Below, piece by piece: positions 25,148 to 34,283 of a stretch of DNA of 64,000 nucleotides. Made by a program: the position numbers and the translations under genes. Source of the DNA: Amycolatopsis deserti (lineage in GTDB: Bacteria; Actinomycetota; Actinomycetes; Mycobacteriales; Pseudonocardiaceae); the NCBI RefSeq assembly GCF_014653945.1, contig NZ_BNAU01000005.1, positions 372,001-436,000 of the forward strand, written 5' to 3'. The notes beneath the pieces were generated by a model. The model made no database searches. It worked only from the letters and a program-made list of their open reading frames with translations, and was not told the origin of the DNA. The first letter of the stretch is position 1. Each line of letters begins with the position of its first letter.

Positions 25148-26395
25148 ATGAGCAACATCGACGTCGTGATCACCGGGATCGGCGCGACGACGCCACTCGG
25201 CGGGGACGTCGCGTCCACGTGGGAGGGCTTGCTCGCCGGCCGCAGCGGCATCCGGCGGATCGAGGCCGACTGGGTCGAGAGGTTCGACCTGCCGGTCAAG
25301 ATCGGCGCCACCCTCGCCGAGGATCCGGCGGAGAAGCTGCCGCGCGTGCAGGCGCGCCGGCTGGACCGGTGTGAGCAGATCGCGCTCATCGCGGCCCGGC
25401 AGGCGTGGGCCGACGCCGGTTTCCAGCAGCCCAGCGACGAGCACACCGACGTCGACCCGGACCGGCTCGGCGTCTCCATCGGCACCGGCATCGGCGGACC
25501 GCTGACGCTGCTGGCGATGGACGACCTGCTCGAGCAGGAGGGTCTGCGGAAGGTCTCGCCGCTGACCGTGCCGATGCTGATGCCGAACGGGCCCGCCGCG
25601 CACGTCGGCATCGACCTCAAAGCCAGGGCCGGGGTGCACTCGCCGGCGTCGGCGTGTGCCTCCGGTGCCGAGGGCATCGCCAACGGGTACCAGATGATCC
25701 AGAACGGGCGGGCCGACGTCGTGGTGGCGGGTGGTGCGGAGTCCTGCATCCACCCGATCACCGTGGCCGGTTTCGCGCAGGCCCGGACGGTGTCGACGCG
25801 CAACGACGAGCCCGAGCGCGCGTCGCGCCCGTTCGACGCCGACCGGGACGGGTTCGTGCTCGGTGAGGGCGCCGGGGTGGTCGTGCTGGAGCGGGCTGAC
25901 CGCGCGAAGGCCCGCGGCGCGCGGATCTACGGGCGGCTGGCCGGGTACGGCATCACCTCGGACGCGCACCACATCACCGGCAACCACCCGGAGGGCATCG
26001 GGCAGATCGCCGCGATGGCGAACGCGATGACCATGGCGGGTCTGACGTCGGCGGACGTGGGGCACGTGAACGCCCACGCGACGTCCACGGTGGTGGGCGA
26101 CATCGGCGAGGCCGCGGCCATTCGCAAGGCCGTCGGTGAGCACCCGGTGGTGACCGCGCCGAAGTCGGCGCTGGGGCACCTGGTGGGTGGCGCGGGCGCG
26201 GTCGAGGGGATCCTCACGCTGCTGTCGGTGTACCACGGCCTGGTGCCGCCGACGCTGAACCTGGAGAACCTGGACCCGAAGGTCGGACTGGACGTGGTGG
26301 CCGGCGAGCCGCGGAAGGTCGAACTGACCGCGGCGCTGAGCAACTCGTTCGGTTTCGGCGGCCACAACACGGCGCTGCTGTTCACCGGCGCGTGA
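25148..26395 (+). CDS. fabF: 3-oxoacyl-ACP synthase II (KasA/FabF)
   Basis: The 415-residue condensing enzyme elongates acyl-ACP with malonyl-ACP. The catalytic Cys170 lies in SACASGAE; the two active-site histidines lie in VNAHATSTVVGD and SALGHLVGGAGAVE; a glycine-rich SNSFGFGGHN closes the fold. Only one such gene follows acpP, whereas mycobacteria have kasA and kasB. It ends the operon, and a strong terminator follows. Confidence 0.96.
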   Translation: MSNIDVVITGIGATTPLGGDVASTWEGLLAGRSGIRRIEADWVERFDLPVKIGATLAEDPAEKLPRVQARRLDRCEQIALIAARQAWADAGFQQPSDEHTDVDPDRLGVSIGTGIGGPLTLLAMDDLLEQEGLRKVSPLTVPMLMPNGPAAHVGIDLKARAGVHSPASACASGAEGIANGYQMIQNGRADVVVAGGAESCIHPITVAGFAQARTVSTRNDEPERASRPFDADRDGFVLGEGAGVVVLERADRAKARGARIYGRLAGYGITSDAHHITGNHPEGIGQIAAMANAMTMAGLTSADVGHVNAHATSTVVGDIGEAAAIRKAVGEHPVVTAPKSALGHLVGGAGAVEGILTLLSVYHGLVPPTLNLENLDPKVGLDVVAGEPRKVELTAALSNSFGFGGHNTALLFTGA

Positions 26396-26413
26396 GTTTC
26401 TGGTTCGTGGAGG

Positions 26414-26446
26414 ACCCCGGCCTTGGTGGCCGGGGTTCTTTCTTTT
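26414..26446 (+). terminator. Intrinsic terminator of the fab operon
   Basis: ACCCCGGCC (26414-26422) pairs with GGCCGGGGT (26428-26436) around TTGGT, followed by TTCTTTCTTTT. It is the best rho-independent terminator in the window and closes the fabD-fabF operon. Confidence 0.9.
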
Positions 26447-26489
26447 GCGGGGTTCTCCGGCTCCGCGGTGGGATCGCGGTCGCCGGCGC

Positions 26490-26890
26490 TCTCTTCCGGA
26501 AGGAGTTGCTCTGGCCTGAAGAGCCGGGCGCCTGTCGCCCTGCTGCCGTCTCCTCCCCAGCCTCGGGCCGGCGCTCGCCCGCGCCCTCTGCCAGAAGCAG
26601 CCGCTCTCGCCTGAAGCGGCCGGGCGCTTATAGCCCCGCCACCGGCTCCTCCCGAGAAATAGCCACTCTCGCGCCTGCCCTCGCTTGCGCCCTCTCTCAG
26701 AAACAACCGCTCCCCTGAAGCAGCCCGGCGCCTGTCGCCCCGCCGCCTCTCGTCCCCAGAAACAACCACTCTCGCGCCCGCGCCCTCTGCCAGAAACAAC
26801 CGCTTTCGCGGAAGCAGCCCGGCGCCAGTCGCCCTGCCGCCGACTCCTCCACAGAAACAACCACTCTCGCGCCAGCGCCCTCTTCCGGGA
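26490..26890. repeat. Degenerate tandem repeat, about 92-107 bp period, four copies
   Basis: Marker words recur at intervals: CCCTCTGCCAGAA-like starts near 26489, 26583, 26690, 26782 and 26878. Each unit also contains a GAAGCRGCCSGGCGCC segment and, in the later copies, two AGAAACAACC words followed by GCT or ACTCTCGCGCC. Spacing is 94, 107, 92 and 96 bp. It fills the gap between the converging fabF and membrane-protein genes. No reading frame in it looks like a protein. Confidence 0.75.
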
Positions 26891-26903
26891 CCCAGTCGCC
26901 TCG

Positions 26904-27488
26904 TCAGCAGCGGGACAGTTCGGGCGTGGTGGAGCCGGTGACGGTGTCGACCTTCCAGGCGCCGGATTCCAGGGTGAGCGGCAGCACGAGCCGCCAGTGC
27001 ACGCAGGGTTCCGGGAGTTCGGCCGGGGCGTCCTTGATGTCCTGGGTGCTGGTGAAGCCGACCAGCGCGCGGAGCTCTTCGTCGGAGATCGGGTCGATCC
27101 GGTAGACGAGGATGCTGCCGTCCCGTGTCGTGCGGTAGTCGTTGAGCCAGGTGCTCTTCGGTTTGGCCTGGACGCGTTCCCGCGTGACGGCCGTTTTCCA
27201 CAGCTCGTAGTCGCGGTTGTTGATCGAGTCGAAGTAGGTTTGGAGCAGCGCGCGGACCGTGCCGTTCTGCGGGTGCGCGGCGGCGTCCGGGGTGAGTTCG
27301 ACGGTGCCCGGGCCGGGCTGCTGGGCGAGCGGCCGGGAGGTCGAAGACTGGGCGAGGATCGCGTCCGGGGCCGCTTCGGGCAGCCGGTACAGCTCGCGGG
27401 CCAGGAGACCGCCGCCGACCATGATCGACACCACCACGATGACGACGGGCACCAGCCATCGCGGCGGTGCTGCGGGAGGCGCCGGCAT
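26904..27488 (-). CDS. Actinobacterial single-span membrane protein, function unknown
   Basis: The 194-residue protein starts MPAPPAAPPRW, has one transmembrane helix at about residues 11-33 (LVPVVIVVVSIMVGGGLLA), and an extracytoplasmic domain with the pattern LLQTYFDSINNRDYELW, typical of NTF2-like/Mce-associated folds in actinobacteria. The C-terminus contains CVHWRLVLPLTLESGAWKVD. The protein is probably anchored facing outside. Repeat arrays flank the gene on both sides. No catalytic residues are evident and no function is proposed. Confidence 0.75.
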   Translation of the reverse strand: MPAPPAAPPRWLVPVVIVVVSIMVGGGLLARELYRLPEAAPDAILAQSSTSRPLAQQPGPGTVELTPDAAAHPQNGTVRALLQTYFDSINNRDYELWKTAVTRERVQAKPKSTWLNDYRTTRDGSILVYRIDPISDEELRALVGFTSTQDIKDAPAELPEPCVHWRLVLPLTLESGAWKVDTVTGSTTPELSRC

Positions 27489-27643
27489 GGCTGTCACATC
27501 GGCAGCGTAGTAGTGATCGTTACCGAGTGCTGTCTCGCGTCGAGGGGCGCCGGTTGGGTTGGGCCGTTCCGGTGATCGGGCTGGTCTGATCCGGCGGATG
27601 GCTTCGACGTGTCGGCTGCTGCGGGTGGTCACTTCGCGGGTGG

Positions 27644-28163
27644 ATGAACGGTCCATTCATCGCCGCGCGGTTGGGCATCTCGCGCGCCAGCGAAAGGCCC
27701 ACTCGTACCCACACCACTGGGCGCCTCGCGCCGGGAAGGCGTGAACGGTCCATTCATCACCGCACGACTGGCGCACCCTCGTGGCGCAAGACATGAACGG
27801 TCCGTTCATCGCCGCACGGTTGGGCATCTCGCGCGCCAGCGAAAGGCCCACTCGTACCCACACGACTGCGCACCTCGCGACGGGCACGAATGAACGGTCC
27901 ATTCATCGCCGCGCGGTTGGGCATCTCGCGCGCCAGCGAAAGGCCCACTCGTACCCACACCACTGGGCACCTCACGCCGGGAAGGCATGAACGGTCCATT
28001 CACCGCCGCTCGTCTGGGCGCCTCGAGCGAGGGGGAAGGCATGAATGGTCCGCTCACCGCCACGCGACTGGGCGCCTCGAGCGAGGGGCAAGACATGAAC
28101 GGACCATTCATCGCCGCACGAGTGGACACCTCACAGCGAGGAAGACATGAACGGTCCCGTCAT
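27644..28163. repeat. Array of eight 17-bp palindromes ATGAAyGGwCCrTTCAT
   Basis: Copies begin at 27644, 27741, 27793, 27890, 27987, 28041, 28095 and 28147. Steps are 97, 52, 97, 97, 54, 54 and 52 bp. Three of the longer spacers share a block, GGGCATCTCGCGCGCCAGCG plus GAAAGGCCCACTCGTACCC, so composite units were duplicated. Small frames reading MNGPFIAAR arise from each palindrome in several frames and are not genes. The rest of 27489-28290 is also non-coding. There are no cas genes and the spacers are related, so it is not a CRISPR array. Confidence 0.85.
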
Positions 28164-28290
28164 CGCCGCACCGGGTGGGCATGTCACGCACCAGCGAAGG
28201 ACCACCCGCCGCCCCGTGGCGTACACCGCCCGAAGAAAACCCAGCACCACGAAACCGGGGCCAAGCCACCGCAACCGGAACCCCGACAAC

Positions 28291-28782
28291 TCACCCCACC
28301 CGGTGCAGCCAGGTCACCGGCGCCCCATCCCCGGCGTGCCGGAACGGCTCCAGCGCCTCATCCCAGCTCGACGCCAGCAGCTCGTCCAGTTTGTGCGCCA
28401 GCTGCTCCCCCGCGCGACAAGTCGCGACCAGCGTGCGCAGCTGGTCCTCGCCCACGACGATGTCTCCGTTGGCGCTCGTGCGACCGCGCCACAGGCCCAG
28501 CCCGGGCACGTAGCAGAACCGCTCACCATCCACGCCGGTGCTCGGCTCTTCGGTCACCTCGAAGCGCAGCATCGGCCACGCCTTGAGACCGGCCGCCAGC
28601 TTGGCGCCGGTGCCAGCGGGCGCGCTCCACGTGCACTCGGCACGCAGCTGCCCTGGAGCGGCGGGTTGCGCCGTCCACTTCAGATCCACTCGGGTACCCA
28701 GGGTGCCCGAAATCGCCCACTCGACGTGCGGACACACCGCAGACGGCGACGAGTGGACGTAAACCACGCCACGGGTGCTCAC
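28291..28782 (-). CDS. DUF3145 family protein
   Basis: The 163-residue protein begins MSTRGVVYVHSSPSAVCPHVEWAI, the hallmark opening of DUF3145, which is nearly universal in actinobacteria. A central GERFCYVPGLGLWRG and a C-terminal SWDEALEPFRHAGD are also family-like. No function is established. Its single-copy conservation suggests a housekeeping role in the cytosol. The upstream 169 bp to the subtilase gene presumably carry its promoter. Confidence 0.9.
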   Translation of the reverse strand: MSTRGVVYVHSSPSAVCPHVEWAISGTLGTRVDLKWTAQPAAPGQLRAECTWSAPAGTGAKLAAGLKAWPMLRFEVTEEPSTGVDGERFCYVPGLGLWRGRTSANGDIVVGEDQLRTLVATCRAGEQLAHKLDELLASSWDEALEPFRHAGDGAPVTWLHRVG

Positions 28783-28951
28783 TGCTGACCTCCGCTACTC
28801 GACGAGGGGCGTCTTCCCCTACGACCTCGCGAGCCTCGGCGCGTCAGCCGTCAAGCAACCTTGACGTGACTGCCCCATATTGTGCACCGCGGCAGTGGCA
28901 TTTCGCCACAGGAACCTCAGATGTCGCAGCACCACCACGGCGCGGAAGCCA

Positions 28952-30406
28952 TCACGGCCCCGTCAACGCTCCCACCGCGGCCACCGTGTCCACCAGCCCG
29001 GCCCCCTTGTCGAAGCTCGAACCGCCCTCGTACGCCGCGCCGTCACTGTACTTGTACGCCGTCGACTTGATCGCGGTCTCGATGTCACCGGGCGTGGCGC
29101 CCGGCCGGGCCTGGAACAACTGCGCCACGATGCCGGTGATCTGCGGCGTCGCCATCGACGTCCCGCTGATCACGTTGTACGTGCCCACATCCAGCAGCCC
29201 CGGACCGTTCGACGGCTGCAGCCCGGTCGAGCAGATCACCAGGTACGGGCGGCACGCCGACAGGATGTTCTCACCCGGCGCGGACACGTCCGGCCACGTC
29301 GACGGGTCCGTGGCGAGCCCGCGCGAGGAGAAGTCGGACACCGTGCCGTCGCGTGTGCCCGTGCCCTGGTCGTTGTACGAAGCCACCGAGATCACGCCCG
29401 GCGTCGGGTCCTTGCCCGGCGGGTTGGACAGGTCCTCGGAGCCGTCCCCGCCGTCGTTGCCGTTCGCCCACACCGTCACGACCCCCTCGGCCGCCAGCGC
29501 GCGCTGCAGCTTCACCGTCGCCGACTGCGGGTCGAACTCGCCGCCGCCGCTCGGGCCGTACGAGTTGTTGATCACCTTGATCGGCGGGCACACCGCCGCC
29601 GACACCGCGGCGCCGCACGGCGCTGCGTGGTTCTCCAGCACCCAGTTCAGCGCGGCGTCCGTGCCCAGCACCAGGATCGCCAGCCCGGTCGAGATCGACA
29701 CGATCTTCGCGCCCGGTGCCGACCCGCCGACCGCCGATCCATCAGCCAGCGTGTACGGCGCGCCCGCCGCGATCCCGGCCACGTGGGTGCCGTGTCCGCC
29801 GAGCGCGGTCGTGTCGGTGTCGACCGAGGTGGGCACGTCGACGATGCATGAGGTGGTGGTGCCGTCGAGGCACAGGCTCTTGAGGTTGCGCACCACCCTG
29901 GTCGAGCCGTCGGCGCCGCGGAACGCCGGGTGCGTCGGGTCGATGCCGGTGTCGATGATCGCCACCGACACCCCGCGCCCGTCCAGCGGAGCGCCGTCCG
30001 CGCCGGTCAGGGTGGTGCGTGCTTCGGCGCTGCGGGTGGCCGTCGTGCCGGACGAGCCGAACGCGACGAGCGGGTCGTTGTTCTCCACGTAGCTGACGCC
30101 GGCCACCTTGCGGACGGCGGCGACCTGCGCGGCGGTGCCCGTCGCGGCGACGACGCCGATGCGCGGGAACCGGGTGATCTCCCGCATCCCGGCCGCCCGG
30201 ACAGCCCGCGCGGCGGTGTCCGCGTCAGCCGCGTGCACCAACGTCGTGAGCGGGGTCAGGCCGCTCGCGCCGGCGAGCACCCGGCCCAGGGTGTCCGACA
30301 CCGGCGCGAGCGGAGCCTGGGCGTTCGCCGCGGGGACGGCGCCGGCGAGCGGGACGACGAGAGCGGCGACGAAGGTCGTCGCCCACCGGACGGAGCGCCA
30401 TCTCAT
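28952..30406 (-). CDS. Secreted subtilisin-like serine protease (S8)
   Basis: The 484-residue protein has a signal peptide (MRWRSVRWATTFVAALVV through PAANAQA), a propeptide (about residues 30-110, inhibitor I9-like), and an S8 catalytic domain. The triad is Asp in IIDTGIDPTHP, His in GGHGTHVAGIA and Ser in GTSMATPQITG, with oxyanion Asn in WANGNDGGDG. Several cysteines probably form disulfides outside the cell. The ATG at 30406 has AGGAG 6 nt upstream. It has no transmembrane anchor, so unlike mycosins it is likely released. It diverges from the next gene. Confidence 0.92.
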   Translation of the reverse strand: MRWRSVRWATTFVAALVVPLAGAVPAANAQAPLAPVSDTLGRVLAGASGLTPLTTLVHAADADTAARAVRAAGMREITRFPRIGVVAATGTAAQVAAVRKVAGVSYVENNDPLVAFGSSGTTATRSAEARTTLTGADGAPLDGRGVSVAIIDTGIDPTHPAFRGADGSTRVVRNLKSLCLDGTTTSCIVDVPTSVDTDTTALGGHGTHVAGIAAGAPYTLADGSAVGGSAPGAKIVSISTGLAILVLGTDAALNWVLENHAAPCGAAVSAAVCPPIKVINNSYGPSGGGEFDPQSATVKLQRALAAEGVVTVWANGNDGGDGSEDLSNPPGKDPTPGVISVASYNDQGTGTRDGTVSDFSSRGLATDPSTWPDVSAPGENILSACRPYLVICSTGLQPSNGPGLLDVGTYNVISGTSMATPQITGIVAQLFQARPGATPGDIETAIKSTAYKYSDGAAYEGGSSFDKGAGLVDTVAAVGALTGP

Positions 30407-30592
30407 CGGGATCTCCTGATCTGTCGAGCAGCCGTACGCCCTACCAACGAGTAGCACACCGATGAGTGACGGTGGTCACGAACGATCACCAACTGTGCAA
30501 CAACGGCGGGTGATTTTCACACCATCGAGCGGCCAGAACCGGTCGGCGCGCTAGCGTATGCGCGCACGCGGACGGGACCGGGGAGGTGCGAG

Positions 30593-31936
30593 GTGCGGCT
30601 GATCCGCCTGGAACGACAACCCTCGCGCGTCGCCGACGACGTGCGGGCCGCGCTCGCCGCGCTCGGCCGCGGTGACGACTTCGCGGGCGGCATCGCTCTG
30701 GCCGGGGCCCGCCCGCTGCCCGGACGGCCACCGGTCGAGGCGATCGTCGTCCTCCCCCGCGCCGTCCTCGTCGTGATCGGCGTCGACCTGCCGGACCCGG
30801 CGATCCGCCTGGAAGCGCCCCTGACCGGGCAGTGGAAGGCCGACGGCTGGCCGCTCGTCGCCGACGGCGAGGTCGTCAACCCCGCGACCGACGCCCTCGC
30901 GTTCGCCGACGCCGTCGCCGAACGGCTGCGACCGGACGTCCCCGAACACCTGCCGATCGCCACGATCATCGCCGTCGGACCGTTCGTCGAGGAGATCGAG
31001 CAGCCGCCCGCCGACCTCGCCGGCAACGTCCGCGTCCTGTTCCCGACGCAGAACAGCCTGCTCGCCGCGATCGCCTCGCTCACCCCGGCGCCGTGGCCGT
31101 GCACGCCGGCCCAGGCGCGCGCGCTGATCGACACCCTCGCCCCGGACACCAACCTGACCGGGGACGCCCTGGCCGCGGAAGGCTTCACCGTCACCGAGGA
31201 GTCGGCCACGGTGAAGCTGCCGCCGGTCAAGCCGCGCCCGCGCCGGACCCGCCCCGCCGAGCCGGCAGCCGTGCCGCCGATCGTCCCGCCCGCCGAGGTG
31301 ACCATGCCGGTGCCGCGCGTCACCGCGGCCGCGCCCGTGCGTACGACCCCGGCTCCCGGGCAGGTGCCGTGGCGGCCGGTCGGGGCGATCGCCGTGGCGC
31401 TGGTGCTGGTGGTGATCGTGCTCGTCCTGGTGACGACCGGCGGGGACGACGAACCGGTCACCGCGCCCGCCACGACCACCGCGGTCACGCCGGTTCGGCA
31501 GGCCGTGGCGGGCATCGAGTTCACCAAGCGCGCCTCGGGCACGGAACGCACCTGCGCCGCCCGCGCCTACGGGGACCTGCAAGCGCGGTTGCAGGCCGGC
31601 GGGTGCGCGGGCATGGAGCGTGGCAGCTTCGAAGCCACCGTGGACGGGCGCGTGGTCGCGGTGTCGGTCGCGGTTCTCACCTTCGGCAGCGACGAGCAGG
31701 CCGCGGCGTTCAAGCAGCTCGCCGACACCCCGGGCAGCGGCGGGATCACCGACCTGGCGACCGAGACCCACCAGTGGCCGCGCGAACCGGACACCGCCGG
31801 GGCCGCCTACCAGAGCGCGATCTCCGGCGCCGCGGTCCGGCTGGTGCTGGCCGCCTACTCCGACGGCCACTCCACCCCGGACGACCCGGCCCTGCTGCGG
31901 GCGGCGGGCGCGGCCCTGGGCGTGCGGATCAGTTAG
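30593..31936 (+). CDS. Single-span membrane protein with NERD-like N-terminal half, unknown function
   Basis: The 447-residue protein has three parts. A cytosolic domain (about residues 1-165) contains VEAIVVLPRAVLVVIGVDL, loosely reminiscent of NERD domains but lacking an obvious nuclease signature. A Pro/Arg-rich linker leads to one transmembrane helix (about 265-287). A C-terminal extracytoplasmic domain carries Cys pairs (RTCAARAYG, GGCAGME). It starts at GTG and stands alone. Neither enzyme activity nor partner can be inferred. Confidence 0.75.
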   Translation: MRLIRLERQPSRVADDVRAALAALGRGDDFAGGIALAGARPLPGRPPVEAIVVLPRAVLVVIGVDLPDPAIRLEAPLTGQWKADGWPLVADGEVVNPATDALAFADAVAERLRPDVPEHLPIATIIAVGPFVEEIEQPPADLAGNVRVLFPTQNSLLAAIASLTPAPWPCTPAQARALIDTLAPDTNLTGDALAAEGFTVTEESATVKLPPVKPRPRRTRPAEPAAVPPIVPPAEVTMPVPRVTAAAPVRTTPAPGQVPWRPVGAIAVALVLVVIVLVLVTTGGDDEPVTAPATTTAVTPVRQAVAGIEFTKRASGTERTCAARAYGDLQARLQAGGCAGMERGSFEATVDGRVVAVSVAVLTFGSDEQAAAFKQLADTPGSGGITDLATETHQWPREPDTAGAAYQSAISGAAVRLVLAAYSDGHSTPDDPALLRAAGAALGVRIS

Positions 31937-32778
31937 CCGACCGCCGCGGCGAGGATCTCCTCGGCGTGGGTCCACAGGAGAGCACCGCCCGCACCGGGCA
32001 CGACGCGCCGTTCGGCCCCCGGGATACGTGCGGTGAGCAGCGCGCCCAGGTCCGGCGAGTGGACGCGGTCCCGCTCGCCGAACCACACCCGCACGCGCAC
32101 CCGGATCGCGGCCCAGTCCAGCTGCCACGGCGACATCGCGATGAGCGTGTCGGTCGCGTAACCGGCGCCGTCGTTCGCGAACCCTTCCCGCAGAGCCGCG
32201 CGGTACCGGGCCAGGAACGCGGGGTCGGCGTACACGTCACGGTCGGCCGGATCCGCGCCGTCCAGCACCATCCGTTCCATCCCGTCCGGGCCGAGCCCGG
32301 CGAAGAACGCGCGCGCAGCCTCCGGCTCCTCACGCACCCGCGTGACGACGTCCCGCACCGGGCCGGGCAGCCGCGCGAACACACGGGGGTCGGCGACCTC
32401 GTCGGCGGGGGAGACCAGCAGCAGCCGGGACGCGATCCCGCGGGCGGCGGCCGCGAGCCCGAAGACGGCGGCCTGGGAGTTCGCCACGACCGGCAGCGGC
32501 CCGCCGAGCCGCGTCACGAGACGGTCGAGGTCGGCGGCGGTGGACGCGGCCGACCGGCGGGGATCGGGCGTCGACGCGCCGATGCCGGGGCGGTCGACCG
32601 TCACCAGCCGGACCCCGAGCCGGGCGAGGTGCTGGTCGCCGAAGGTCATGGAACGGCCGGTCGCGGCGCCCGCGAGGAACAGAACCGGTGTGCCGGCGCC
32701 GGTCTCGGACCAGGCGAGAACCCGGCCGCCGGGCAGCGGCAGCTCGTGATCGACGGACACGCGGCCAGGGTCGGTCAC
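31933..32778 (-). CDS. Alpha/beta hydrolase
   Basis: The 281-residue protein of the alpha/beta hydrolase fold opens with LPLPGGRVLAWSETGAG. The nucleophile elbow reads VVANSQAAVFG: Ser is kept but both usual glycines are alanine. The acid is probably in FGERDRVHS and the His in LLWTHAEE. I chose GTG at 32778; TTG 32796 is possible. It converges with the preceding gene with 4 bp overlap and lies 26 bp after the flavin reductase gene on the same strand, so the two probably share a transcript. The substrate is unknown. Confidence 0.82.
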   Translation of the reverse strand: MTDPGRVSVDHELPLPGGRVLAWSETGAGTPVLFLAGAATGRSMTFGDQHLARLGVRLVTVDRPGIGASTPDPRRSAASTAADLDRLVTRLGGPLPVVANSQAAVFGLAAAARGIASRLLLVSPADEVADPRVFARLPGPVRDVVTRVREEPEAARAFFAGLGPDGMERMVLDGADPADRDVYADPAFLARYRAALREGFANDGAGYATDTLIAMSPWQLDWAAIRVRVRVWFGERDRVHSPDLGALLTARIPGAERRVVPGAGGALLWTHAEEILAAAVG

Positions 32779-32804
32779 CGCGGCCGCGTCCGGCAAGCGG
32801 TTTT

Positions 32805-34199
32805 TCAGAGCCCGTACTCCTCCAGCAGCCGCAGCCACACCTCGCTGATCGTCGGGAACGACGGGACCGCGTGCCACAGCCGGCCCAGCGACACCTCGCC
32901 GGCGATGGCGATCGTCGCCGAGTGCAGCAGCTCCGCGACGTCCTGGCCGACGAACGTGACGCCGACCAGCACCTCGCGCTCGGTGTCGACGATCATCCTG
33001 GCCTTGCCCGCGTAGCCGTCGGCGTGCAGCGACGAACCGGCCACCGCGATGTCGATGTCGACCACCCGGTGCGGCGCGCCGGACTCCGGTTCGGTCAGCC
33101 CGACCGAGGCGACCTCCGGGTCGGTGAACACGACCTGCGGCACCGCGTGGTGGTCGGCGGTGGCGCTGTGCTTGCCCCACGGGCGGGTGTCCACGGGCTT
33201 GCCGGCAGCGCGCGCGGCGATCACGTCGCCGACCACGCGGGCGGCGTACTTGCCCTGGTGCGTCAGCAGCGCCCGCCCGGTGACGTCGCCCGCCGCGTAC
33301 AGCCAGTCTCCGTCCACTTCGGACACCAGGCCGCTGTCGTCCACGGTGAGCGGCTTGCCCGGCGCCAGGCCGATGACCTCCAGCCCGAGGTCGTCGGTGG
33401 CGGGGCGCCGTCCGGTGGCGACGAGCACCTGATCGGCGGTGACGACCGCGCCGCCCTTCAGCTCCAACCGGGCGGCACCGTCCACAAGGGAGGCTCGTTC
33501 CAGGCCGGATCCGGTGTGCACGCGCACGCCGTCGGCACGCAGCCCGTCCGCGACGGCGTCACCGGCGAAGTCCGGGTACCGGGGCAGCGGGCGCGGGCCG
33601 GTGACGATCAGGTCCACCTGCGCACCGAGCCGGGCCCAGGCCTGCGCCATCTCGACGCCGACCACCCCGCCGCCGACGACGGCCAGCCGTTCCGGGACCG
33701 TGCTGCTGGACGTCGCCTCGCGTGAGCCCCAGACCGGCACCTCGTCGAGTCCGGGGATCGGCGGCGTCTTCGGCACGCTACCGGTACAGACCACCACGGC
33801 GTGCAGCGCGCGCAGCACCCGGCCGCCGTCCACAGTGATCTCGCGCTCACCGGTGATGCGGGCGCGCCCGCGGATCGGCTCGATGCCGGCGCCGCGAGCC
33901 CAGTCGAACTGGCCGTTGTCGTCGCCCTTGCTCGTGAAGTGGTCACGGCGCTCGAACACCGCCACCGGGTCGAGGGCCTCACCCACCGGAACGCCGGGCA
34001 GCCGACGGGCCGCGGCGAGCGCGTTTCCCGGTCGCAGCAAGGCTTTGCTGGGGATGCAGGCCCAGTAGGAGCACTCACCCCCGAAGCGTTCCTGCTCGAC
34101 CAGCGCGGCGGACAGGCCGCCCTTGACCGCCCGGTCCGCCGCGTTCTCCCCCACCGGTCCGCCACCGATCACGATGACGTCAAAAGTCTCCTCGGACAT
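32805..34199 (-). CDS. Flavin pyridine-nucleotide disulfide oxidoreductase (Lpd/mercuric reductase family)
   Basis: The 464-residue FAD enzyme starts with the dinucleotide motif VIGGGPVGENAA and the redox-active pair GGECSYWACIPSK (Cys-x4-Cys). A second Rossmann motif, VVGGGVVGVEMAQAW, binds NAD(P)H, and YAAGDVTG is the FAD-ribityl signature. The C-terminal HAVPSFPTISE differs from the HPT.SE catalytic dyad of true dihydrolipoamide dehydrogenases, so the physiological disulfide is uncertain. It is not next to other 2-oxoacid dehydrogenase genes. It is divergent from the Lsr2-like gene. Confidence 0.9.
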   Translation of the reverse strand: MSEETFDVIVIGGGPVGENAADRAVKGGLSAALVEQERFGGECSYWACIPSKALLRPGNALAAARRLPGVPVGEALDPVAVFERRDHFTSKGDDNGQFDWARGAGIEPIRGRARITGEREITVDGGRVLRALHAVVVCTGSVPKTPPIPGLDEVPVWGSREATSSSTVPERLAVVGGGVVGVEMAQAWARLGAQVDLIVTGPRPLPRYPDFAGDAVADGLRADGVRVHTGSGLERASLVDGAARLELKGGAVVTADQVLVATGRRPATDDLGLEVIGLAPGKPLTVDDSGLVSEVDGDWLYAAGDVTGRALLTHQGKYAARVVGDVIAARAAGKPVDTRPWGKHSATADHHAVPQVVFTDPEVASVGLTEPESGAPHRVVDIDIAVAGSSLHADGYAGKARMIVDTEREVLVGVTFVGQDVAELLHSATIAIAGEVSLGRLWHAVPSFPTISEVWLRLLEEYGL

Positions 34200-34283
34200 G
34201 GGTCACAGCGCACACCAGCCCGGCGCCCGGCGCAAGTGGGGCGGGTATTCTCAGCGGCAAATCGTAAGTACTGGAGGTTATCG

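Noticed and set aside
24803..26860. A 685-residue minus-strand frame over acpP and fabF
   Set aside because: It is antisense to fabF plus the repeat array; low-complexity, no motif, no ribosome site.
27757..28129. Overlapping small frames reading MNGPFIAAR or MSTRAAMNGPF in several frames
   Set aside because: They arise from the palindromic repeat, which begins with ATGAAC in both directions. There is no consistent coding frame.
27644..28163. Possible CRISPR array
   Set aside because: The repeats are only 17 bp and palindromic, the spacers are related to each other, the steps come in two sizes, and there are no cas genes.
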